Of a DNA stretch of 9,722 bases, positions 1 to 3,116 are shown piece by piece; the first letter of the stretch is position 1; the number at the start of each line of letters is the position of its first letter. The notes beneath the pieces are model-generated. The model did not search any database, was not told where the DNA came from, and was given only the letters and a program-made list of their open reading frames with translations. The stretch lies in contig CAKULY010000043.1 in NCBI GenBank assembly GCA_934667505.1, positions 1-9,722 on the forward strand. Direction: 5' to 3'. The stretch is from an uncultured Treponema sp. GTDB taxonomy: Bacteria > Spirochaetota > Spirochaetia > Treponematales > Treponemataceae. Both the position numbers and the translations under genes were made by a program.

Positions 1-41
1 AATCCTTCTTATCGCACAAAATCTTCACAAATTGTAAATTC

Positions 42-87
42 GCTTACGCTTTTGTTCATTTTCCTAAAAACTCGAAGTTCGGGCTAA
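42..87. repeat. Cassette-boundary-like element A (attC-like, tentative)
   Basis: A left end with TTACGCTT (44-51) is followed about 25 nt later by a right end AGTTCGGGCTAA (76-87). The same pair of ends, in the same order and with a variable interior, recurs at about 752-803 and 1210-1246. The elements bracket the hicAB module and the broken BrnT/BrnA module. The sequence just after this element (GGAAGATATT, then TTGGTTGAT) also recurs after element B, so the similarity extends beyond the ends. Integron attC sites have an AAC-type left core and a GTT-type right core with a variable interior, and treponemes are known to carry chromosomal integrons. The cores here deviate from the usual RYYYAAC/GTTRRRY consensus, so this could equally be another kind of dispersed intergenic repeat. 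Confidence 0.35.
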
Positions 88-105
88 TAACATGGAAGAT
101 ATTGG

Positions 106-135
106 TTGATTTTGGTACTGTTTAATAGTACTATT
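106..135 (+). promoter_or_regulatory. Possible hicAB promoter with 12-bp palindrome
   Basis: TTGATT (106-111) lies 17 bp from TACTAT (129-134). A perfect 12-bp palindrome, AATAGTACTATT, covers 124-135 and overlaps the would-be -10. HicB antitoxins of the ribbon-helix-helix type commonly bind palindromes over their own promoter, so this is a reasonable operator candidate. The -10 ends only 6 nt before the hicA ATG, which would make the transcript almost leaderless. The upstream Shine-Dalgarno is weak (GGG at 136-138). Each hexamer matches consensus at 4 of 6 positions. Confidence 0.3.
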
Positions 136-140
136 GGGTT

Positions 141-404
141 ATGAATTCAAAACACAAAAAAATCTATGAAGAAATTTTCAAAAATCCTATTCAGTCAAAT
201 ATTGAATGGAAAGATATTGAAAATCTTTTTATAGCATTAGGTGCAGAAGTTTCTGAAGGAAGTGGTTCTAGAATAAGAATAAAGTTGAATAATGAAAGAG
301 CAGTTTTTCATAGACCGCATCCAGAAAAAATTACTGATAAAGGGGCTATAAAGTCTGTTCGCCAATTTTTAAACAATGCAGGAGTAAAATATGATGAATT
401 ATAA
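141..404 (+). CDS. hicA: HicA-family mRNA interferase toxin
   Basis: This 87-residue protein resembles the HicA toxins, small double-stranded-RNA-binding-like RNases that cleave mRNA when not held by HicB. Visible landmarks are WKDI (residues 23-26), the glycine/serine turn GSGSR (40-44), a beta strand, and FHRPHP (56-61) followed by a C-terminal helix (SVRQFLNNAGV). This arrangement is typical of the longer HicA subgroup. The histidine of the GSH motif found in short HicA proteins is replaced by arginine here (R44), so the functional histidine is more likely His57 or His60; that is inference. The stop overlaps the following hicB by 14 nt, the usual toxin-first operon with translational coupling. 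ATG at 141 is chosen because the N-terminus MNSKHKK is characteristic and no better start lies upstream. The gene appears intact. Confidence 0.85.
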   Translation: MNSKHKKIYEEIFKNPIQSNIEWKDIENLFIALGAEVSEGSGSRIRIKLNNERAVFHRPHPEKITDKGAIKSVRQFLNNAGVKYDEL

Positions 405-726
405 GGGGTATATTGGAAACGTTGAATATGATGATGAAGCAAAAATTTTTGCAGGTTCAGTAATAAACACTAAAACTGTTATAACTTTTCAAGGAACTTC
501 TGTTGATGAATTGGAGCAAGAATTCCATAAATCTGTAGATGATTACATTGAATGGTGTAAAGAAGATGGTGTTTCTCCAGAAAAACCTTATTCAGGCAAG
601 TTTAATGTAAGATTTTTACCAGAATTGCATCAAAAAGCCGCGATTGTTGCAAAAAAATTAAATATGTCTTTAAACAGTTTTGTTGAAAAAGCTGTTGAAG
701 ATGAATTAGTAAAGTATAGTTATTGA
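391..726 (+). CDS. hicB: HicB-family antitoxin with ribbon-helix-helix domain
   Basis: This 111-residue protein has the two-part layout of HicB antitoxins. Residues 4-60 match the degenerate RNase H-like fold that binds and blocks HicA (YKGYIGNVEYDDEAKIFAG, then a strand TVITFQGTS and the helix VDELEQEFHKSVDDYIEWC). Residues 70-108 form an Arc/MetJ-type ribbon-helix-helix DNA-binding unit (KFNVRF strand, then PELHQKAAIVAKKLNMSLNS and FVEKAVEDEL helices). The cognate toxin gene overlaps it by 14 nt. A GGAG at 381-384 inside hicA gives 6 nt to ATG 391 and 9 nt to the second in-frame ATG at 394, so either may be used. The protein probably represses its own operon; the palindrome at 124-135 is the nearest candidate operator. 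No frame damage is seen, so the pair is likely functional. Confidence 0.87.
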   Translation: MMNYKGYIGNVEYDDEAKIFAGSVINTKTVITFQGTSVDELEQEFHKSVDDYIEWCKEDGVSPEKPYSGKFNVRFLPELHQKAAIVAKKLNMSLNSFVEKAVEDELVKYSY

Positions 727-751
727 TTTTTCAGATATTCAAAGTTTGGTT

Positions 752-803
752 ACTAACGCTTGTCTGGGTGTATTCTTTTATCCCAAAATATGCAGTTTGG
801 GCG
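752..803. repeat. Cassette-boundary-like element B (attC-like, tentative)
   Basis: The left end ACTAACGCTTG (752-762) and the right end AGTTTGGGCG (794-803) correspond to the ends of elements A and C. CTAAC can pair with GTTTG with one mismatch, and an inner TGGG/CCCA pairing is possible (765-768 with 782-785). The left end read on the other strand is CAAGCGTTAGT, close to the classical integron attC right end. The element lies between hicAB and the damaged BrnT/BrnA module, where a cassette junction would be expected. It is the best of the three candidates but still only a pattern match. Confidence 0.4.
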
Positions 804-847
804 AAGATGATAATTACGGAAGATATTTAGAGGATGATAGAATTTGG

Positions 848-878
848 TTGATGTATTACAAAAATGTATATACATTTT
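848..878 (+). promoter_or_regulatory. Promoter and perfect palindromic operator of the relic brnTA module
   Basis: An 18-bp perfect palindrome, AAAATGTATATACATTTT, occupies 861-878. Its half-site ATGTAT also occurs alone at 851-856. A possible promoter overlaps it: TTGATG (848-853), a 17-bp gap, and TACATT (871-876), about 20 nt before the ATG at 897. BrnA antitoxins repress their own operon through a ribbon-helix-helix domain bound at palindromes over the promoter, so an autoregulatory operator is a natural reading. The downstream BrnA remnant no longer has a complete DNA-binding domain, so the site may be orphaned or bound by another antitoxin in the genome. Confidence 0.5.
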
Positions 879-896
879 AACTAACTTGTAGATAAA

Positions 897-1154
897 ATGA
901 CAGAAATTAGTACTGACAACAGGTTTGAATGGGATTCAAATAAAAATGAAAGCCGTTATTTTGGGTTAGGGTGTATACGAGGAATTGTAATAGTTGCAAC
1001 TTCGTATAATAATAGAATTCGCTTGATTTCTGCAAGAATTGACGTGGATACAATTGAATGGCTAAAAGAGCCTGGCGAAAAAGGCTACTTGCAAGGATAA
1101 AATGATGTGCTGCGTTGGGCAAGAAAAGAAGGGTGTCCCATATTTCAATTATAG
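897..1154 (+). pseudogene. Fused relic of a BrnT toxin / BrnA antitoxin module
   Basis: The open part (897-1100, 67 codons) starts like a BrnT ribonuclease toxin, with FEWDSNKNE at residues 10-18. It then jumps directly to the BrnT C-terminal strands (RYFGLGCIRG... IRLISAR, residues 20-47), omitting the NxxKHGVSFEEA region of about 30 residues. From residue 48 it reads IDVDTIEWLKEPGEKGY, which is the tail of the BrnA antitoxin ribbon-helix-helix domain. A TAA stop (1098-1100) interrupts this. The same frame continues as NDVLRWARKEGCPIFQL to TAG at 1152-1154, the expected BrnA C-terminus. Two internal deletions have therefore collapsed brnT and brnA into one frame, followed by a nonsense change. 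The catalytic surface of BrnT and most of BrnA are gone, so toxin-antitoxin function is very unlikely. A short fusion peptide might still be made. The family assignment rests on recalled family motifs. Confidence 0.72.
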
Positions 1155-1175
1155 TTTGCATATAATTTTTCATTC

Positions 1176-1204
1176 TTGACAGCCAAATAAAACCATAAGA
1201 TAAT
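1176..1204 (+). promoter_or_regulatory. Near-consensus sigma-70-type promoter
   Basis: A perfect TTGACA (1176-1181) is followed after exactly 17 bp by GATAAT (1199-1204), matching 11 of 12 consensus positions. Transcription would begin near 1211. The next gene downstream on this strand is the beta-barrel gene at 1409, which gives a leader of about 198 nt. It is the strongest promoter match in the window and lies just after the BrnT/BrnA relic, immediately before boundary-like element C. Confidence 0.65.
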
Positions 1205-1209
1205 TGAAG

Positions 1210-1246
1210 CACGCTTTATTGCGAAAAGCAAAAAGTCCGGGCTTAA
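1210..1246. repeat. Cassette-boundary-like element C (attC-like, tentative)
   Basis: CACGCTTT (1210-1217) and AGTCCGGGCTTAA (1234-1246) repeat the two ends of elements A and B around a shorter interior. The interior forms a hairpin, GCTTT (1213-1217) with AAAGC (1225-1229). This element lies at the far side of the BrnT/BrnA relic and would close the cassette-like region. In the proposed transcript it would also form the extreme 5' end of the leader. Confidence 0.35.
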
Positions 1247-1408
1247 TTTAATACAGATTTTAATGTTGTTAAAAACAACAAGGAGGCATGATAAAAATTA
1301 CATCCGTGTAATTTTTATCATTACAGTTTGCTCAAGCGTTGCTTTTACAAGCTGTGATTCTTGCCATCCGTGGCTCGCCGCTAACGCGGAGTTTTATAAG
1401 GAGTTCTT
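1211..1408 (+). promoter_or_regulatory. Long structured 5' leader of the beta-barrel gene
   Basis: The stretch between the promoter at 1176-1204 and the ATG at 1409 has no convincing gene but many inverted repeats. These are a 7-bp stem at 1264-1280; a perfect 15-bp stem with a TCCG loop at 1288-1321; AAGC (1334-1337), GCTT (1341-1344) and AAGC (1349-1352), where the middle arm can pair with either neighbour; GCCA-TCCG-TGGC at 1363-1374; and CCGC-TAAC-GCGG at 1378-1389, ending 8 nt before the Shine-Dalgarno. Two hairpins share the sequence CATCCGTG around the loop. None is followed by a T run, so they do not look like intrinsic terminators. It may be a regulatory or stabilising leader, or a dispersed hairpin repeat of the genome. 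No known riboswitch class is recognised. Confidence 0.45.
1398..1403 (+). promoter_or_regulatory. Ribosome binding site AAGGAG of the beta-barrel gene
   Basis: AAGGAG lies 5 nt before ATG 1409. It fixes that codon as the start of the beta-barrel gene and shows that the in-frame signal peptide is translated even though the frame breaks 150 nt later. Confidence 0.85.
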
Positions 1409-2123
1409 ATGAAAAAGATTGTTACAGTTTTAGCAGCTGCCGTTATTGCGGCTTCTACAATGAGCGCTGCTGATGTTGCGCTGGGTGTTCGTGGAAAAGG
1501 TTCTATGAACGTAGGTACGAAGTTTGTTGAGGAACGCAGCGGTAGTGTTGAATATCCAAAAGTTTTCGGGGGGGGGCTTTGATGCCTATGCAAACCTTTC
1601 GGTTTTTAATTTAGGGGCAATTAAGCTTGGTGTGCAGCCAGAAATTGGAATGAACTTTTTTAATGGCATAAGCACAAAATATACACCCTCTGCATTAGGC
1701 TCGTCTACAACTACCGAAGCAAAGTGTTCTACAACTACTATTGATATTCCTGTTCTTGTAACTTTAAAAACAGATTTAGGCAAAAAGTTTAGAGTAGGAG
1801 TAGGGGTTGGTCCTTACGTTTCTTTTGTTATAGATGGAAAAGTAGAATGGGAGAACACCACAAAAGTAGGAGGTACTACTAGTACTTCGTCAGATTTCAC
1901 TAAGAAAGGTCAAGATGGTCTTGATTTTTCTGCGACAAACTTCGGCTTTGCATTTGATGCAGACTTAGGCTTTGGATTTGGACCTGGAAAACTTGTGCTA
2001 GACGTTCGCTATATGCTTGATGTAACACCAACTAAAGTTCTTACTAATGGAGAAGATAGCGATTATACAAACTTCTACAGAAGAAACTTAACAGCTGCTC
2101 TTGGCTATGAAATTAAAATCTAA
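1409..2123 (+). CDS. Outer-membrane beta-barrel protein, frame broken at a poly-G tract
   Basis: From ATG 1409 the frame encodes a signal peptide (MKKIVTVLAAAVIAASTMSAA, cleavage expected near residues 20-21) and the first barrel strand. It then enters nine consecutive G and stops at TGA 1580-1582 after 57 codons. Removing one G, giving eight, joins VFGGG to FDAYANL and yields a continuous 237-residue protein ending at 2123. The joined product has the alternating strand pattern, glycine-rich turns and aromatic residues of small outer-membrane barrels. Its central IDIPVLVTL...FRVGVGVGPYVSF resembles the OMP_b-brl_2 type, and it ends in LGYEIKI. It would act in the outer membrane as a porin-like or surface-exposed protein; its ligand is unknown. 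The break lies exactly in a homopolymer, as in phase-variable treponemal genes such as TP0126, so OFF-phase is the favoured reading. A sequencing error in the run is the alternative. Confidence 0.8.
1568..1576 (+). repeat. Poly-G tract (nine G), candidate phase-variation switch
   Basis: Nine consecutive G follow TTTTC inside the beta-barrel reading frame, around codons 54-56. Length nine puts the gene out of frame; eight or eleven would restore it. G runs of this length are prone to slipped-strand mispairing and are an established switch in treponemal outer-membrane protein genes. It is the longest G or C run noticed in the window, which is otherwise AT-rich. Confidence 0.75.
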
Positions 2124-2155
2124 GTAAGGTTATTTTCAAACTTTTATAAAAAAAT

Positions 2156-2180
2156 GGTGGTTGCGTTTATTGCAATCACC
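2156..2180 (-). terminator. Second minus-strand terminator behind efp
   Basis: GGTGGTTGC (2156-2164) pairs with GCAATCACC (2172-2180) over nine positions with one G-T wobble around a 7-nt loop. On the minus strand the stem is followed by an A and then seven T (complement of the A run 2148-2154). It would catch efp transcripts that pass the first terminator. It has no T run in the plus direction. Confidence 0.5.
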
Positions 2181-2195
2181 GCAGCTTATAAAAAA

Positions 2196-2253
2196 GGGCT
2201 GTTCTAGTTGGCATTTCGACAAACTCAATGACCACTAGAACAGCCCCTTTTTT
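2196..2253. terminator. Strong bidirectional terminator between convergent genes
   Basis: GGGCTGTTCTAGT (2196-2208) pairs perfectly with ACTAGAACAGCCC, ending at 2246. The stem continues as GG/CC after a one-base bulge. Six A precede the stem (2190-2195) and six T follow it (2248-2253), so it can terminate the beta-barrel gene on the plus strand and efp on the minus strand. The loop contains TTCGACAAACTCAATGACC, which on the other strand reads GGTCATTGAGTTTGTCGAA, a motif that recurs between genes in many bacteria as part of hairpins. Confidence 0.85.
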
Positions 2254-2265
2254 ATTTAAAAGAAT

Positions 2266-2835
2266 TTAGTTCTTTGCGCGTTCAACAAAAGAACCGTCGC
2301 GGGTGTCTATAACAATTCTGTCGTCAGTGTTAATAAACAAAGGAACGCGAACTTCAATTCCTGTGTCTAAAGTTGCAGGTTTTAAAGATTTTCCAGAAGT
2401 GTCGCCTTTTACACCTGGTTCGCAGTAAGTTACTGTGCGGGTAACGTTTACAGGCATATCAATTCCAACTGGTTTTCCTTCGTAGAAAGTAAGTTTTACT
2501 TCAAGGTCGTCTTCCGGAGTGATGTAGCCAGCGTAGTCGCCAAGATTTTCTTTTGGAAGCTCAAACTGCTCGTAAGTTTCCTGATCCATGAAAACGTAGT
2601 TGTCGCCGTCAATGTAAGAAAGTTTTGTTGTGTGAGATTCAAGATCAACTTCATCGAATTTTTCGCCGGCATCAATTCCGAGATCCATTGTAGATTTTGT
2701 AACAAGATTCTGAACACGGAGGTTTGTTACCATTCCGGCACGTCCGGAGCGCTGTCCAAGCATCTTTTGAACGATAAGCGGATTGCCTTCATACATGAAT
2801 GCTGTTCCAACTTTTAACTGTGATGTCATTAACAT
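2266..2835 (-). CDS. efp: Elongation factor P (arginine-type)
   Basis: EF-P enters the ribosomal E site and relieves stalling at consecutive prolines. The 189-residue product shows the expected order: an N-terminal KOW-like domain (residues 1-65, with FMYEGNPLIVQKML and LRVQNLVTKST), a middle OB domain (about 66-130), and a C-terminal OB domain with the family signature KPATLDTGIEVRVPLFINTDD and IDTRDGSFVERA. The usual length is about 185-190. The tip of the modification loop reads RSGRAG, with Arg32 where E. coli has Lys34. This matches Pseudomonas/Neisseria-type EF-P, which is rhamnosylated by EarP. ATG 2835 is preferred because GAGG lies 9 nt upstream (2848-2845); another in-frame ATG is at 2829. 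It is a single-gene unit convergent with the beta-barrel gene and divergent from the Ig-like lipoprotein gene. Confidence 0.96.
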   Translation of the reverse strand: MLMTSQLKVGTAFMYEGNPLIVQKMLGQRSGRAGMVTNLRVQNLVTKSTMDLGIDAGEKFDEVDLESHTTKLSYIDGDNYVFMDQETYEQFELPKENLGDYAGYITPEDDLEVKLTFYEGKPVGIDMPVNVTRTVTYCEPGVKGDTSGKSLKPATLDTGIEVRVPLFINTDDRIVIDTRDGSFVERAKN

Positions 2836-2872
2836 AATATTTAACCTCAAAAAAATTTAAGAAATCATTTCT

Positions 2873-2901
2873 ATTATATACTCTTTTAAAAATAAAGTCA
2901 T
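2873..2901 (-). promoter_or_regulatory. efp promoter
   Basis: On the minus strand a perfect TATAAT (complement of 2873-2878) lies 17 bp from ATGACT (complement of 2896-2901), which keeps the TGAC core of a -35. Transcription would begin near 2866, giving a leader of about 30 nt before ATG 2835 that includes the GAGG ribosome binding site. Confidence 0.6.
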
Positions 2902-2960
2902 CATAAAATCTTTATACGTTGCAAAGTCGCCCATGCTTTTATTTTTTTTATTAAAACTCG

Positions 2961-2992
2961 ACTTTTGGCTTGTACTAAAAGCGTCCAAAAGT
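2961..2992. repeat. Inverted repeat in the divergent intergenic region
   Basis: ACTTTTGG (2961-2968) and CCAAAAGT (2985-2992) are perfect 8-nt inverted arms around a 16-nt interior. It lies between the divergent efp promoter and the giant lipoprotein gene, about 125 nt before that gene. No proper T run follows on the plus strand. It could be a protein-binding dyad or a transcript hairpin. No confident promoter for the lipoprotein gene is visible in 2902-3116; GATAAT at 3058-3063 is a possible -10 without a matching -35. Confidence 0.35.
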
Positions 2993-3101
2993 ATGAACAT
3001 TAAAGATTTGCAGCAATCCTGTCGATTATTAAAGGACTAAATGTTTTTTATTTAACAGATAATTTTGTATTCCATATTGCCTTGCATTAAAAAAGTCTTC
3101 C

Positions 3102-3107
3102 AGGAGG
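3102..3107 (+). promoter_or_regulatory. Ribosome binding site AGGAGG of the giant lipoprotein gene
   Basis: A full AGGAGG lies 9 nt before ATG 3117. It decides between two overlapping ATGs: the one at 3110 is only 2 nt away and opens a frame of 16 codons, whereas the one at 3117 begins a lipoprotein signal peptide. Confidence 0.85.
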
Positions 3108-3116
3108 AGATGAAGT

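Noticed and set aside
1..123. Open frame at the left edge ending in TAA at 121-123
   Set aside because: It runs across boundary-like element A and shows no domain-like composition. It may be chance or the tail of something upstream, but nothing supports calling a gene.
907..1212. 101-residue open frame on the minus strand
   Set aside because: It is antisense to the BrnT/BrnA relic and reads through the promoter at 1176-1204. It has an unnatural composition and no start signals. The plus strand has recognisable family motifs.
1288..1311. Seven-codon leader peptide (MIKITSV) behind an AGGAGG
   Set aside because: The ribosome binding site ends one base before the ATG, which is too close for normal initiation. 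The codons are simply the left arm and loop of the perfect 15-bp hairpin.
1288..1321. Intrinsic terminator for the upstream cassette region
   Set aside because: The stem is long and perfect but made mostly of A-T pairs, and no T run follows on the plus strand. It lies inside the proposed leader of the beta-barrel gene.
1381..1593. 70-residue minus-strand frame across the poly-G tract
   Set aside because: It is the complement of the signal-peptide region of the beta-barrel gene, with no recognisable domain and no ribosome binding site.
1524..2123. A separate 199-residue gene starting at a TTG codon
   Set aside because: It has no ribosome binding site, and its first 14 residues are out-of-frame translation of the upstream gene. 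Its continuation after the G run completes the beta-barrel protein, so it is the second half of the gene at 1409.
2836..2850. Upstream TTG start for EF-P adding MRLNI
   Set aside because: The GAGG ribosome binding site (2848-2845) lies inside this extension, and the family length and alignment fit the ATG at 2835 or 2829.
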